The notes: a model not told the origin generated them from the letters alone. Shown: positions 1 through 20,782, numbered from the stretch's first letter. The stretch: DNA of 64,000 bases from Streptococcus cristatus ATCC 51100 (GCF_011612585.1 NZ_CP050133.1:930001-994000); one strand, 5' to 3'. Numbers and translations: made by a program.

Positions 1-1
1 A

Positions 2-691
2 AAGATCTACGAGGGGGAGATTACTCTGGGCTGCTCAACGACGACAGAGGATGCCAGCGGAGACATCCTAGAGCGGACGCCAGTGACGGAGCTTTTAGAA
101 GAGGCTCTCATCGATGAAGCGATGGAGTCCATGACTGGTGAGATTCGCCAGATACCGCCCATGTACTCAGCAGTCAAGGTCAATGGCCGCAAGCTTTATG
201 AGTATGCTAGAGCGGGTCAAGAAGTAGAGCGACCAGAGCGGCAGGTGACCATCTATAGTTTTGAGCGCACCAGTCCGATTTCCTATGAAGATGAGCAAGC
301 TCGTTTTCGCTTTCGGGTCAAGTGTAGCAAGGGAACATATGTTCGAACCCTGTCTGTTGATTTAGGAGCAAAGCTTGGCTTTGCCAGTCACATGTCTCAG
401 TTGACACGGACTTCTTCAGCAGGTATGAGCTTAGATGATGCCTTGACCTTGGAGGAAATAGCGGAGCGAGTAGCAGTGGAGGATTTTACATTTCTTCAGC
501 CTTTGGAGTTGGGGACAGGTGATCTACCCAAGATTGAACTAACGATAGAGCAGTTAGAGGAAGTCCGCTTTGGTCGCTTTATTTTCATTGAAAATGCGGC
601 AACAATCTTGGCTGGTTTTCATAAAGGTAAGCTTATCGCCATCTTAGAGAAAAGAGACGAATATTATAAACCCAAAAAAGTTTTTCTTTGA
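2..691 (+). CDS. truB: tRNA pseudouridine(55) synthase TruB, 3' part (5' end outside window)
   Basis: TruB isomerises U55 to pseudouridine in the T-loop of tRNAs. The frame is open from base 2, so the N-terminal part, including the catalytic Asp motif, lies to the left of the window. What is visible matches the family: a [10 protein letters not shown] strand followed by [10 protein letters not shown], then [17 protein letters not shown] and the conserved [11 protein letters not shown] block that lines the RNA-binding cleft, then a C-terminal PUA-like tail ending KPKKVFL. The ATG at 83 is internal and is not the gene start. A hairpin terminator follows 20 bases after the stop. In many Firmicutes ribF follows truB directly; here a surface protein gene follows and ribF lies 51 kb away. 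Confidence 0.95.
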   Translation, partial: KIYEGEITLGCSTTTEDASGDILERTPVTELLEEALIDEAMESMTGEIRQIPPMYSAVKVNGRKLYEYARAGQEVERPERQVTIYSFERTSPISYEDEQARFRFRVKCSKGTYVRTLSVDLGAKLGFASHMSQLTRTSSAGMSLDDALTLEEIAERVAVEDFTFLQPLELGTGDLPKIELTIEQLEEVRFGRFIFIENAATILAGFHKGKLIAILEKRDEYYKPKKVFL

Positions 692-710
692 TGGTATATA
701 GCATATTAGC

Positions 711-740
711 ATCCTGAAATATATTTTCAGGATTTTTTAT
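711..740 (+). terminator. Rho-independent terminator of truB
   Basis: A 9-bp perfect stem (ATCCTGAAA / TTTCAGGAT) with a 5-base loop is followed by a T-rich run. It lies just after the truB stop and separates it from the surface protein gene. Confidence 0.85.
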
Positions 741-904
741 ATGACTTGAATAATCAAATAAATATTGAAGTTAAAAATGGTCAGAAATTTTGTCTCCAAA
801 GGCATAGAAGACGCTTGTATATCTTAGTACATGTTTTGAAATAAGAATACTCCAAATTTAGGCATTTTGGTAAAAAATGATAGAGAAAAAACAGGGGATT
901 ATCA

Positions 905-933
905 TTGCTTAAATCCTACTTATATGGTACACT
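905..933 (+). promoter_or_regulatory. Putative sigma-A promoter of the collagen-like surface protein
   Basis: TTGCTT (905-910), a 17-base spacer, and TACACT (928-933) preceded by the extended -10 element TGG. The ribosome binding site AGGAGG sits at 961-966, ten bases before the ATG at 977. No other regulatory signal was recognised in the 285-base gap 692-976. Confidence 0.55.
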
Positions 934-976
934 TGGGAAAGTGACAATTTTAGAATAATAAGGAGGGTTCCAATAC

Positions 977-12592
<11,616 letters not shown>

Positions 12593-12639
12593 GATATTCC
12601 CTTTGTAAACTTTAAGGAATATCAAGTTTAGAGTAAAAC

Positions 12640-12682
12640 AGAGGCTATTAGAATTGTAAATTCTATTAGCCTCTAGTTTTGT
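12640..12682 (+). terminator. Terminator after the surface protein gene
   Basis: A 15-bp stem with one mismatch (12640-12654 with 12660-12674) is followed by AGTTTTG. An 8-bp inverted repeat (GATATTCC / GGAATATC, 12593-12623) lies just before it. The downstream glycosyltransferase has no obvious promoter of its own, so partial readthrough is possible. Confidence 0.65.
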
Positions 12683-12707
12683 TGTATTAATGTTTTGGAG
12701 GAATTGA

Positions 12708-13856
12708 ATGTCATCAATTGTATTGAATATGATTGTAAAAAATGAAGCCCATATAATTTTGGAAACGCTCCAAAATTTAGTCAATTCGATTACTTTTGAC
12801 TACTGGGTCATTTCTGACACTGGATCCACAGATGGAACGGAAAACCTCATTTTGAACTTTTTTAGTGAAGTTGGGATTCCGGGAGAGTTGTATAAAGATG
12901 AATGGCAGAACTTTGCGCACAATAGAAATGTTGCCTTAGACCATGCAAGAGGAAAGGGAGACTATGTTCTTACCTTTGATGCAGATGACAGGATTGAAGG
13001 GAATTTAAAAATTTCTACTGATCTGGAAGCAGATGCCTATTATCTTAATTTTTCAGATGAGAGCGGAACTCTTTCATTTCGTCGCGTAGCCATTTTTAAA
13101 AATAGGCCAGAAGTCTATTGGCGAGGGGTCGTGCATGAATTTATTGAATTGCCTGAGGGTGCCACCTATGGAAATCTTGTCGGACCTTATTCAGTCATTG
13201 CTAGAACTAGAGGTGCACGAAGCCTAGACAGTGCTAAATATTTTAATGATGCAACTTTACTTGCAAATGCTGTTCATAATAACCAAGACCCTGATTTAGA
13301 GCCCAGATATACTTTTTATTGCGGGAGATCATACCGTGGTGCAGGCTTAAATCATGAGGCACTTCCTTGGTTCAAAAAGCGGGCAGATATGACGAATGGA
13401 TGGTCAGAGGAAGCTTATTATTCTTGTCTAGAAATAGCACAAATTTATGAAAATGAAGGGAAGGCTTTTGAAGGTCGAGAGTATTTGGAAAAAGCTATCC
13501 AGATCAATCCTAATCGTGCTGAAGCATGGTCTGAATTAGCTAAATTGTATAGAGAAAAAGGCCAGCATCACATTGCTTTTGCCTATGCTTACATGGCTAA
13601 GGATTTAGAATTAAATCCAGATAGTCTATTTAGCTGGGAGACGGTTTATGATTATTGGATTCCATTTGAATTGTTAGAAAATGGTGTCAAGATAGGGAAT
13701 TTTGAAGTTGCCTACCAAGGCTTCAGATCATTAATTCTGGCAGGACAAGCCGATACTTATAAAAATTATTATGAATACTTGCCTCAATTTGAACAATATC
13801 TAGATAATGAGATTATTGAGAAGATAATAGAAGTAATCAATGGGACAGAAGCTTGA
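12708..13856 (+). CDS. GT2-family glycosyltransferase with C-terminal TPRs
   Basis: A 382-residue protein. Residues 1-100 have a GT-A glycosyltransferase 2 signature: VLNMIVKNE at the start, SDTGSTDGT at 37-44 for nucleotide binding, and the metal-binding DADD at 91-94. Residues about 230-310 contain tetratricopeptide repeats (EAYYSCLEIAQIYENEGK, then AEAWSELAKLYREKG). There is no signal peptide, so it should act in the cytosol. It follows the giant collagen-like protein by 115 bases on the same strand. Bacterial collagen-like proteins rich in Thr (for example BclA of Bacillus) are O-glycosylated by neighbouring transferases, so the surface protein is the likely acceptor, but this is inference. 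GGAGG at 12698-12702 precedes the ATG. The 3' end runs into a TGGGACAGAA motif that recurs 80 bases later at the start of a dispersed repeat. Confidence 0.85.
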   Translation: MSSIVLNMIVKNEAHIILETLQNLVNSITFDYWVISDTGSTDGTENLILNFFSEVGIPGELYKDEWQNFAHNRNVALDHARGKGDYVLTFDADDRIEGNLKISTDLEADAYYLNFSDESGTLSFRRVAIFKNRPEVYWRGVVHEFIELPEGATYGNLVGPYSVIARTRGARSLDSAKYFNDATLLANAVHNNQDPDLEPRYTFYCGRSYRGAGLNHEALPWFKKRADMTNGWSEEAYYSCLEIAQIYENEGKAFEGREYLEKAIQINPNRAEAWSELAKLYREKGQHHIAFAYAYMAKDLELNPDSLFSWETVYDYWIPFELLENGVKIGNFEVAYQGFRSLILAGQADTYKNYYEYLPQFEQYLDNEIIEKIIEVINGTEA

Positions 13857-13920
13857 TAGCAGCAATGCTAGATAGACTTTTGTCGATTAGAGTGGCTTGA
13901 TACAGCCTAAACTTTGAGAG

Positions 13921-14092
13921 TGGGACAGAAATCGGTAATTCGTTAGAATTCGATTTCGTCGTCTCACCCTCCGCACAGTTGAGTAGGGCTGCAAAAGCTG
14001 ATGAAATCAGCCTAGTAGAGCCCACTCAACCACTGCGTCTTGCTCGACAATCCAAAGACAATTGAGAGGCTAGGACAAAAGTCCTAGCCTCA
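13921..14092 (+). repeat. Dispersed intergenic repeat, copy 1 (inverted relative to copy at 20625-20782)
   Basis: About 172 bases starting TGGGACAGAAATCGG, very similar to the reverse complement of 20625-20782. It can fold: TGAGTAGGGCT (13980-13990) pairs with AGCCCACTCA (14019-14028) around an inner CTGAT-gaa-ATCAG hairpin, and it ends in a perfect 11-bp hairpin with an AAAA loop (14066-14091) that would act as a terminator. No coding capacity was seen. It resembles a MITE or REP-type element. It fills most of the gap 13857-14182; bases 13857-13920 hold nothing else I recognise. Confidence 0.8.
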
Positions 14093-14141
14093 TTTGTTTT
14101 GGAGAAGTTGCTATTAGCCTAGTTCTTAGTTTTGAAAGGCA

Positions 14142-14180
14142 GAAAAAAACCAGAAATTCCTTATGAATTTCTGATTTTTT
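14142..14180. terminator. Bidirectional terminator, mainly for pepT
   Basis: A 9-bp stem (CAGAAATTC / GAATTTCTG, 14151-14173) flanked by an A-run on the left and a T-run on the right, so it works in both directions. It begins ten bases beyond the pepT stop codon. Confidence 0.8.
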
Positions 14181-14182
14181 AT

Positions 14183-15406
14183 TTATTCTTGATAAGAAAC
14201 GATGCCAATGATGGTATCGACAGCGCGTTCCATAGTTTCTAGGCTGACATATTCGAAACGGCCATGCATGTTTTCACCGCCAGCAAAGAGATTAGGTGTC
14301 GGGATTCCCATAAAGGAAATTTTTGAGCCATCAGTACCGCCACGGATCGGCTCGATAATCGGCTGGATGTCCAGACTTTCCATGACTGCTTTGGCGATAT
14401 TGATCGGTGTCATGTCCTTTTCAATGACCTGCTTCATGTTGTAATACTGGTCTTTGAGGGTCAAGATGACGCGCTCGCTGCCCAGCTCTTGGTTCATTTT
14501 ATCAGCAATAGCCTGCATAGCAGCTTTGCGATTTTCAAAAGCCTCTGTCTCAAAGTCACGAACAATGTAGCTGGCTTGTGCTTCCTCGACTGTACCGGTC
14601 AGGTTCATCAGGTGGTAGAAGCCTTGGTAGCCATCGGTCTTCTCTGGCCGGTCGGCTTCTGGCAGCTGGTTATGGAAGTCAATAGCCAGCTGGAGAGCAT
14701 TGACCATCTGGTCTTTAGCAGTCCCTGGATGGACATTGCGGCCCTGGAAGGTCAGTTCTGCTCCAGCAGCGCTAAAGGTTTCGTACTGGAGCTCGCCTAG
14801 AGGTCCGCCGTCTACTGTGTAGGCAAAGTCCACATCAAAGTCTTCAGCGTCAAACTTATCAGCACCGACACCGATTTCCTCATCTGGTCCAAACCCAACT
14901 CGGATTTCTCCATGCTTGATTTCTGGATGGGCAGACAGGTATTCAATAGCAGTCATGATTTCAGCAATACCTGACTTGTCGTCTGCTCCCAAAAGGGTTG
15001 TGCCGTCAGTCGTAATCAGGGTTTGGCCCTTGTATTTATGGAGACTGGCGAAGTCTGCAGGATCTAAGTTAAAGCCAGATTGCCCCAGCGGAATCACGCC
15101 GCCGTCATAATTCTCAATGACCTGCGGCTGGATGTTTTCTGCGTTGAAATCTGCTGTATCCATGTGGGAAATAAAGCCAATTTTGCGAGTAAAGCTAGGG
15201 TCGTTGGCTGGCAGAGTCCCAATCGCAAAGCCATTTGGTAGGTAGTAGACATTTTCCAAGCCAACTCGCTTCATTTCAGGAATGAGGACATTGTTAGCAA
15301 AGTCGACCTGACTCTGAGTGCTGGGTGTAGTAGTAGATGTCTCGTCTGAGCGTGTGTTAACCTTGACATAGGTCAGGAAACGATCTAAAAGATTAGGGTA
15401 TTTCAT
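14183..15406 (-). CDS. pepT: Peptidase T (aminotripeptidase)
   Basis: PepT is a cytosolic zinc aminopeptidase of the M20B family that releases the N-terminal residue from tripeptides, part of the peptide-catabolism set of streptococci. At 407 residues it has normal family length. Metal ligands and catalytic residues are in place: SHMDTADF with His81 and the catalytic Asp83, the bridging Asp142 in LLGADDKSG, the general base pair Glu176-Glu177 in GPDEEIGVG, and a late His in [10 protein letters not shown]. The ATG is preceded by AAGGAG. It is transcribed alone, towards the surface protein cluster, from a promoter in the 280-base gap it shares with cutC. Confidence 0.96.
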   Translation of the reverse strand: MKYPNLLDRFLTYVKVNTRSDETSTTTPSTQSQVDFANNVLIPEMKRVGLENVYYLPNGFAIGTLPANDPSFTRKIGFISHMDTADFNAENIQPQVIENYDGGVIPLGQSGFNLDPADFASLHKYKGQTLITTDGTTLLGADDKSGIAEIMTAIEYLSAHPEIKHGEIRVGFGPDEEIGVGADKFDAEDFDVDFAYTVDGGPLGELQYETFSAAGAELTFQGRNVHPGTAKDQMVNALQLAIDFHNQLPEADRPEKTDGYQGFYHLMNLTGTVEEAQASYIVRDFETEAFENRKAAMQAIADKMNQELGSERVILTLKDQYYNMKQVIEKDMTPINIAKAVMESLDIQPIIEPIRGGTDGSKISFMGIPTPNLFAGGENMHGRFEYVSLETMERAVDTIIGIVSYQE

Positions 15407-15436
15407 AAGAGCTCCTTGTTTTCATAGATTAAGTCT

Positions 15437-15445
15437 ATTTTAGCA
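15437..15445 (-). promoter_or_regulatory. Extended -10 promoter of pepT
   Basis: On the minus strand TGC-TAAAAT forms an extended -10; no good -35 is seen. The rest of 15407-15686 is AT-rich with no gene. Confidence 0.45.
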
Positions 15446-15637
15446 CAATCTTGAACAAAAGACATCTGTAAGTCAACATTTCTCTAATTGAAGGTCTTGG
15501 AAGATGCTCGTAGTGAAAATAGCTGCAAATAAGATTTGTAAGAGTAGACAATAGACAATTTTTGCAAGCTATTAATATAAAATTGTTGAGAAAAGCAATG
15601 GCAAATATGCTAGAGGAGTATGTTAAGAGAAATTTTG

Positions 15638-15646
15638 TGATATAAT
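15638..15646 (+). promoter_or_regulatory. Extended -10 promoter of cutC
   Basis: TGA-TATAAT, a consensus extended -10, lies 41 bases before the cutC start. The -35 region is weak. Confidence 0.6.
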
Positions 15647-15686
15647 AAAAAGTAGAAAATCAATATAGTAAATAAGAGGTAGTGCC

Positions 15687-16319
15687 ATGATTTATGAATT
15701 TTGTGCAGAGAATGTCACCTTACTAGACAAGGCTTTAGAGGCTGGAGCCAAGCGGGTTGAGCTGTGTGATAACCTATCAGTTGGTGGGACAACGCCTAGC
15801 TACGGTGTCATTGAGGCTGCAGTACGAATGGTCAAGCCTTATGATGCGACTGTGATGACCATGATTCGTCCTCGTGGTGGGAATTTTGTCTATTCAGACG
15901 TGGAAATCGAGATAATGCTTTCGGATATTCAAAAGGCACGTGAGGCAGGGAGCCATGGCCTCGTTTTTGGTGCCTTAACGGAAAATAATGAGATTGATTA
16001 TCCTAAGATGGAGCGACTGCTTGAAGCGGCTCAGGGGCTGGATGTGGTCTTCCATATGGCTTTTGATGCGATTCCTGCTGAGTATCAGTTTGGCGAGTTA
16101 GACTGGTTGGTTGAACATGGAGTGAAGCGGATTTTGACTCATGGCGGTCCAGCGTCAGAGTCCATTCTAGAGCATTTGGCTTGGCTGGATGAATTGATTG
16201 AGCATGCGGCAGGGCGGATAGAGATTTTACCTGGTGGTGGAATTAATCTAGAAAATCGTGCTGAGATTGCTGACACTTTGGGTGTTGATCAATTGCACGG
16301 CACCAAAGTAGTATTTTAG
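15687..16319 (+). CDS. cutC: CutC family protein
   Basis: A 210-residue TIM-barrel protein of the CutC family (PF03932), historically linked to copper homeostasis; the biochemical role remains uncertain. Family blocks are present: EFCAENV at the N-terminus, RVELCDNLSVGGTTPSYG, MIRPRGGNFVYS, GLVFGALTENNEID, FHMAFDAIP, RILTHGGPAS, ILPGGGIN and the C-terminal LHGTKVVF. RBS GAGGT lies eight bases before the ATG. The next gene starts 11 bases after the stop and is probably co-transcribed. No copper-responsive operator was seen nearby. Confidence 0.93.
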   Translation: MIYEFCAENVTLLDKALEAGAKRVELCDNLSVGGTTPSYGVIEAAVRMVKPYDATVMTMIRPRGGNFVYSDVEIEIMLSDIQKAREAGSHGLVFGALTENNEIDYPKMERLLEAAQGLDVVFHMAFDAIPAEYQFGELDWLVEHGVKRILTHGGPASESILEHLAWLDELIEHAAGRIEILPGGGINLENRAEIADTLGVDQLHGTKVVF

Positions 16320-16330
16320 CAGGAAAGCTC

Positions 16331-17002
16331 ATGCTGGATTTATTTGAAAAATACAGGCTGAAGGAAGAAAATTTGCTGGATTATGGCTTTGTCAGGTCTG
16401 GTGCAGAATATAGCTATTCGACCAGGATTATGGCTGGCGACTTCCAGATGGATGTGCTGATTTCCGATGGAAAGCTAGATTTTCAGGTACTTGACTTGGA
16501 TACAGGTGACGAATACCGGCAAGTCAAGATGGAAAGTATGGCTGGAGAATTTGTCGGACAAGTCAGGGCGGCCTGTCAGGAGCTTTTGCTGGATATTCGG
16601 CAGCATTGCTTTGAGGAAGTAGGATTTCTTTATGAGCAAAGTCAGCGACTGAGTAGCTATGTGGCAACTACTTATCAGGGACAGTTGGAGTATCTCTGGG
16701 AGAATTCTTCTCGTAAAAGTACTAATGGGGCTGCTGTTTTTCGCCATCAGGATAGCAAGAAATGGTACGGAGCTTTTTTGACGACCGACTGGTCTAAGTT
16801 TGAGAAGGAGCGCAGTGGTCTGATTGAGGTTCTCAATGTCAAGAGTGACCGAGTTGCGGAACTTATTCAGCAAAAGGGTATTTATCCCGCCTTTCATATG
16901 AATAAAAAATACTGGCTCAGCCTGCCCTTGGATGGAACCTTGTCGGATCAGCAACTTTTTGATTTGCTGGATACCAGTTTTGCTCTGACCAAGAAAAAAT
17001 GA
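16331..17002 (+). CDS. MmcQ/YjbR-like protein
   Basis: A 223-residue soluble protein. The C-terminal half (about 125-220) resembles the YjbR/MmcQ domain, a CyaY-like fold: VFRHQDSKKWYGAFLTT, then VLNVKSDRVAELIQQKGIYPAFHMNKKYWLSL and a final LLDTSFALTKKK helix. The N-terminal half (1-115) is an additional domain common in streptococcal members (DLFEKYRLKEENLLDYGF). Family members are called DNA-binding on structural grounds, but no function is established. It is probably translated from the cutC mRNA (11-base gap, AGGAAAG upstream of the ATG). No membrane segment or signal peptide is present. Confidence 0.75.
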   Translation: MLDLFEKYRLKEENLLDYGFVRSGAEYSYSTRIMAGDFQMDVLISDGKLDFQVLDLDTGDEYRQVKMESMAGEFVGQVRAACQELLLDIRQHCFEEVGFLYEQSQRLSSYVATTYQGQLEYLWENSSRKSTNGAAVFRHQDSKKWYGAFLTTDWSKFEKERSGLIEVLNVKSDRVAELIQQKGIYPAFHMNKKYWLSLPLDGTLSDQQLFDLLDTSFALTKKK

Positions 17003-17018
17003 GCATAGTTTGCCTGAG

Positions 17019-17047
17019 TTTCATTTTCAGATGAAATAACGTATAAT
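17019..17047 (+). promoter_or_regulatory. Putative promoter of the ABC exporter operon
   Basis: TTTCAT, a 17-base spacer and a perfect TATAAT (17042-17047), 67 bases upstream of the ABC gene start. Confidence 0.55.
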
Positions 17048-17061
17048 AGAGATAGCGAGAA

Positions 17062-17089
17062 ACGGACAGTCGGATTAGGGGCTGTCCGT
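17062..17089 (+). other. Leader hairpin upstream of the ABC exporter
   Basis: An 8-bp perfect stem (ACGGACAG / CTGTCCGT) with a 12-base loop is followed by CCTTTGTTTGG. It lies within the expected 5' leader and could be a weak attenuator; no leader peptide is visible. Function is unproven. Confidence 0.45.
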
Positions 17090-17114
17090 CCTTTGTTTGG
17101 AATGAGGAAACGAA

Positions 17115-18863
17115 ATGAATCTTATCAGAAAATTGGACTGGTTTTTTAAACTGGAGAAGCGACATTATATGATTGGCATCTTGGCCTTGTCTCTGGTCAG
17201 TGTTTTTAATCTGATTCCACCACGAGTCATTGGACAGGTTATAGACAGGATTGCGGGGCAGAGTCTGACTGCTAGAGAACTTGCTTATAATCTTCTCCTT
17301 TTGATTTCGTCCGCTTTTATCATGTATGGTTTGCGGTATGTCTGGCGGCTCTATATCTTTGGCACTGCAAATAATCTGGGGCGCATCTTACGCTTTCGGC
17401 TTTTTGAGCATTTTACGCAAATGCCGCCAAGTTTTTATCAAAAATACCGAACGGGTGACCTCATGGCTCATGCAACCAATGATATCAATGCGATAGTCAG
17501 CGTGGCTGGCGGTGGTGTAATGTCGGCGGTAGATGCATCTATTACTGCCTTGGTGACCCTCATCACCATGTTTTTGGTCTTGGACTGGCGGCTGACCCTG
17601 ATTGCCATTCTCCCTCTGCCCTTTCTGTCTTGGGGGACCAGTTTGATTGGTCGGAAGAATCACGAAAGCTTTAAAGCAGCTCAGGAGGCTTTTTCTGATC
17701 TCAATAATAAAGTTCAGGAAAGCGTAGCGGGGATTAAAGTAACAAAGTCCTTTGGCTATCAGAATGCGGAGACGGAGTCTTTTGCAGCAATCAACCAAGA
17801 AGTCTATCAAAAGAATATTTTAGCTGCTAAGTATAATTCTCTGTTTGACCCCATGGTGCTTATTTTTGTCGGTTTATCCTATGTTCTGACCCTGATTTTT
17901 GGAGGAATGTTTATCTCCCAAGGTCAATTTACAGTCGGTGAGCTGGTTACCTTTATGACTTATCTGGATATGCTAGTGTGGCCGCTGCAAGCGATGGGTT
18001 ACCTAGTGAATATCAGCCAGCGGGGAGCTGTTTCCTATGAACGGATTGAGAACTTGCTGGCTGAGGAGTCGGATGTTGAGGAAGCCCAGCAGCCACTTGC
18101 CAATATTCAAAATGGCCGACTGGACTATGAGATAGATTACTTTGCTTATGAGAACGAAGTGACGTTGAAGGATATTCACTTTACATTAGAAAAAGGGCAG
18201 ACCTTGGGGATTGTTGGGCCGACTGGATCTGGGAAGACCACCTTGCTACGCCTTTTGCTGCGGGAGCAGGATATTCAGCAAGGAGCAATTTATCTGAATG
18301 GGCACGATATCCGAGAGTATGCTCTTAAGGATCTGCGAAGTCTGATCGGCTATGTGCCTCAGGATCAGATTCTTTTTGCTCTATCCATTCGGGACAATAT
18401 CCGCTTTGCCAATCCACAACTGTCAGATGAGCAAGTTATCCGAGCATCCCGACTTTGTGGTGTTTATGAGGATATTAAGGCTATGCCGGATGGTTTGGAT
18501 ACGCTGCTTGGTGAGCGGGGCGTCTCGCTTTCTGGTGGTCAAAAGCAGCGTTTGGCTATGAGCAGAGCCCTCATCACCAATCCAGAAATTTTGATTTTGG
18601 ATGATTCCTTGTCAGCAGTGGATGCCAAGACCGAGCATGTGATTTTAGAAAATCTCAAGCAGGAACGAGCTGGCAAGACGACCATTATCACTGCCCATCG
18701 TCTGTCAGCCATTGTCCATGCGGATTTGATTTTAGTGCTGGAGAATGGCCACATCAAGGAGCGAGGTAGCCACCAAGAGCTGCTGGCAGCACAGGGCTGG
18801 TATGCTCAAACCTATCAAAATCAGCAACTATATGAACGCTTTAAGGAGGAGTCTTCAAAATGA
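17115..18863 (+). CDS. Heterodimeric ABC exporter, subunit with degenerate Walker B
   Basis: A 582-residue half-transporter with six membrane helices (about 1-310) fused to an ATPase domain. Walker A GPTGSGKTT starts at residue 368, the signature is LSGGQKQR (about 473), and Walker B is ILILDDSL, in which the usual catalytic Glu is Asp. That substitution is typical of one partner in heterodimeric type IV exporters (BmrC/YheI, LmrC, EfrA, TM287), where only one of the two ATP sites is fully active. The partner gene overlaps the stop by four bases, so the two are co-translated and should form a dimer in the membrane. Substrate is unknown; multidrug or peptide export is the usual inference. The ATG follows GAGGAAACGAA. 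Confidence 0.9.
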   Translation: MNLIRKLDWFFKLEKRHYMIGILALSLVSVFNLIPPRVIGQVIDRIAGQSLTARELAYNLLLLISSAFIMYGLRYVWRLYIFGTANNLGRILRFRLFEHFTQMPPSFYQKYRTGDLMAHATNDINAIVSVAGGGVMSAVDASITALVTLITMFLVLDWRLTLIAILPLPFLSWGTSLIGRKNHESFKAAQEAFSDLNNKVQESVAGIKVTKSFGYQNAETESFAAINQEVYQKNILAAKYNSLFDPMVLIFVGLSYVLTLIFGGMFISQGQFTVGELVTFMTYLDMLVWPLQAMGYLVNISQRGAVSYERIENLLAEESDVEEAQQPLANIQNGRLDYEIDYFAYENEVTLKDIHFTLEKGQTLGIVGPTGSGKTTLLRLLLREQDIQQGAIYLNGHDIREYALKDLRSLIGYVPQDQILFALSIRDNIRFANPQLSDEQVIRASRLCGVYEDIKAMPDGLDTLLGERGVSLSGGQKQRLAMSRALITNPEILILDDSLSAVDAKTEHVILENLKQERAGKTTIITAHRLSAIVHADLILVLENGHIKERGSHQELLAAQGWYAQTYQNQQLYERFKEESSK

Positions 18864-20599
18864 CAAAACAATCAACTTTTAGACGCCTCCTAGGCTATAT
18901 GTGGCGCTACAAATGGATTAGCCTCTTGGCTCTGGCCTTTATTTTTGCGACAACCTTGGTGACAACGGCCTTACCGCTCTTGGCTCGTTCTTATATAGAC
19001 CAGTTTGTCAGCCGAGAGGCAGCCACAAATGGGCTCTATCTGCTGGGAATTTACTATGGCCTCTTTCTTTTGCGTGTACTCCTTACTTTTCTGGGGCAAT
19101 ATGCCTTTGCACGGGTGGCCTATAGCATTGTCCGTGATCTTCGGCAGGAAACTTTTGCGAATATGCAACAATTACGAATGGCTTACTTTGACCAGACTGC
19201 AGCAGGGGCTATCGTTTCTCGCTTGACCAACGATACCCAGTCAGTGGCTGATATTTTTAGCAGTATTTTTTCTAACTTCCTCAGCTCCATGCTTATCTTG
19301 GTGGTGACAATCGTAACTATGCTGGCTCTGAATTGGCGGCTGACTCTGCTGATTGTCCTCTTTTTGCCTATCATGCTTGGTTCGATTATCTTGTATCAGC
19401 GGCTGTCCAATCGCTTGCTCAAGCAAGTTCGAGCTAAACTAAGCGACCTCAATGTCAAACTTTCTGAGAGCATTGAAGGGATGCGGATCATTCAAGCTTT
19501 TAGTCAGGAAAAGCGGCTAATCGAAGAATTTGAAGCAATCAATGGAGAACACCTAGACTTTAGCAATCGCTATCTGAATGTGAACAACCTCTTTCTGCGC
19601 CCTGCTATGTCCTTGCTGAAAATCTTGGCTTATGCCCTTATTCTGACTTATTTTGGCTTGAGCTGGCAAGTAGCTGGAGTGACTGCGGGTATCATGTATG
19701 CCTTTATCCAGTATGTCAACCAGCTTTTCAATCCCTTGATCGATGTCATGCAAAATTACTCAGTTCTTCAGACATCTATGGTGGCTGCGGAGCGCGTTTT
19801 TGAACTGATGGATCGTCGAGACTTTGAGCCTGAGCAAGCAGAAGAAGGACCTGAGATTCAGGCAGGCAATATTGGCTTTCAGCATGTGAGCTTTTCCTAT
19901 GACGGAAAGAGAGAGATTCTAATGGACATTTCCTTTAGCGTTAAGCAAGGTGAGACGATTGCCTTTGTCGGATCAACGGGTTCGGGCAAATCCTCCATTA
20001 TCAACCTTTTCCTGCGCTTTTATGAATTTGAGAAAGGCAAAATTCTTATTGATGGCAGAGATATCAGAGACTATAGTCAAGCAGAGTTACGACGAAATAT
20101 TGGTCTTGTTTTGCAGGATCCCTTCCTCTACCATGGCACCATTGCCTCCAATATCCGTATGTATCAGGAAAATCTATCGCAAGTAGAGGTCGAAGAAGCA
20201 GCTCGCTTTGTCGATGCCCATGACTTTATCAGCCAGCTAGCTCAGGGCTATGATAGTCCGGTTACTGAGCGCGGCTCCACCTTCTCTAGTGGCCAACGAC
20301 AGCTTTTGGCTTTTGCCAGAACCATCGCAACCAAGCCTAAAATTTTGATTTTGGACGAAGCCACTGCCAATATCGATTCGGAAACTGAGGAGCTGATCCA
20401 GCATTCTCTTCGGAAAATGCGGCAGGGCAGAACGACTATTGCCATTGCTCATCGGCTGTCTACGATTCAGGATGCCAATTGCATCTACGTTTTAGATAAA
20501 GGGCGCATCATTGAGTCTGGTAGCCATGAAGAGCTTCTAGCGCAAAATGGGACGTATAAGAAAATGTACCAGCTGCAGGCTGGAATGTTGGATGCCTGA
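18860..20599 (+). CDS. Heterodimeric ABC exporter, subunit with canonical ATPase site
   Basis: The 579-residue partner of the preceding gene: six membrane helices (about 15-310), Walker A GSTGSGKSS, signature FSSGQRQ (slightly degenerate, SSG for SGG) and a canonical Walker B ILILDEAT with the catalytic Glu. One degenerate and one intact subunit is the pattern of BmrC/BmrD-type exporters. It starts at the ATGA overlap with the upstream stop and has its RBS (AAGGAGGAG) inside the upstream gene. After its stop a dispersed repeat supplies a GAGGTTGGGAC hairpin that probably terminates transcription. Confidence 0.9.
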   Translation: MTKQSTFRRLLGYMWRYKWISLLALAFIFATTLVTTALPLLARSYIDQFVSREAATNGLYLLGIYYGLFLLRVLLTFLGQYAFARVAYSIVRDLRQETFANMQQLRMAYFDQTAAGAIVSRLTNDTQSVADIFSSIFSNFLSSMLILVVTIVTMLALNWRLTLLIVLFLPIMLGSIILYQRLSNRLLKQVRAKLSDLNVKLSESIEGMRIIQAFSQEKRLIEEFEAINGEHLDFSNRYLNVNNLFLRPAMSLLKILAYALILTYFGLSWQVAGVTAGIMYAFIQYVNQLFNPLIDVMQNYSVLQTSMVAAERVFELMDRRDFEPEQAEEGPEIQAGNIGFQHVSFSYDGKREILMDISFSVKQGETIAFVGSTGSGKSSIINLFLRFYEFEKGKILIDGRDIRDYSQAELRRNIGLVLQDPFLYHGTIASNIRMYQENLSQVEVEEAARFVDAHDFISQLAQGYDSPVTERGSTFSSGQRQLLAFARTIATKPKILILDEATANIDSETEELIQHSLRKMRQGRTTIAIAHRLSTIQDANCIYVLDKGRIIESGSHEELLAQNGTYKKMYQLQAGMLDA

Positions 20600-20624
20600 A
20601 AAACAAGGAAAAATTCAAAGAAAA

Positions 20625-20782
20625 GAGGTTGGGACAAAAGTCCTAGCCTCTTAATTGTCGATCAAGACGCAGTGGTTGAGTGGGCTCTACTCCGCTGATT
20701 TCATCAGTTTTTACAGTCCTACTCAACTGTGCGGAGGTGGGATGACGAAATCGAATTCTAACGAATTACCGATTTCTGTCCC
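20625..20782 (-). repeat. Dispersed intergenic repeat, copy 2
   Basis: About 158 bases, the near reverse complement of 13921-14092; copy 1 has a short extra segment (CCAAAGACA) near its hairpin end. The hairpin at 20625-20650 (GAGGTTGGGAC-AAAA-GTCCTAGCCTC, with G-U pairs) can terminate transcription from either side. The other end runs into the neighbouring minus-strand regulator and provides its last codons and stop. Confidence 0.8.

Noticed and set aside
14066..14091. tRNA-like or separate small RNA gene
   Set aside because: It is the terminator-like hairpin end of the dispersed repeat, present also in copy 2; no cloverleaf.
18530..18620. Inactivating mutation in the first ABC exporter subunit (Asp for catalytic Glu)
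   Set aside because: It is a known feature of one partner in heterodimeric exporters, not a defect.
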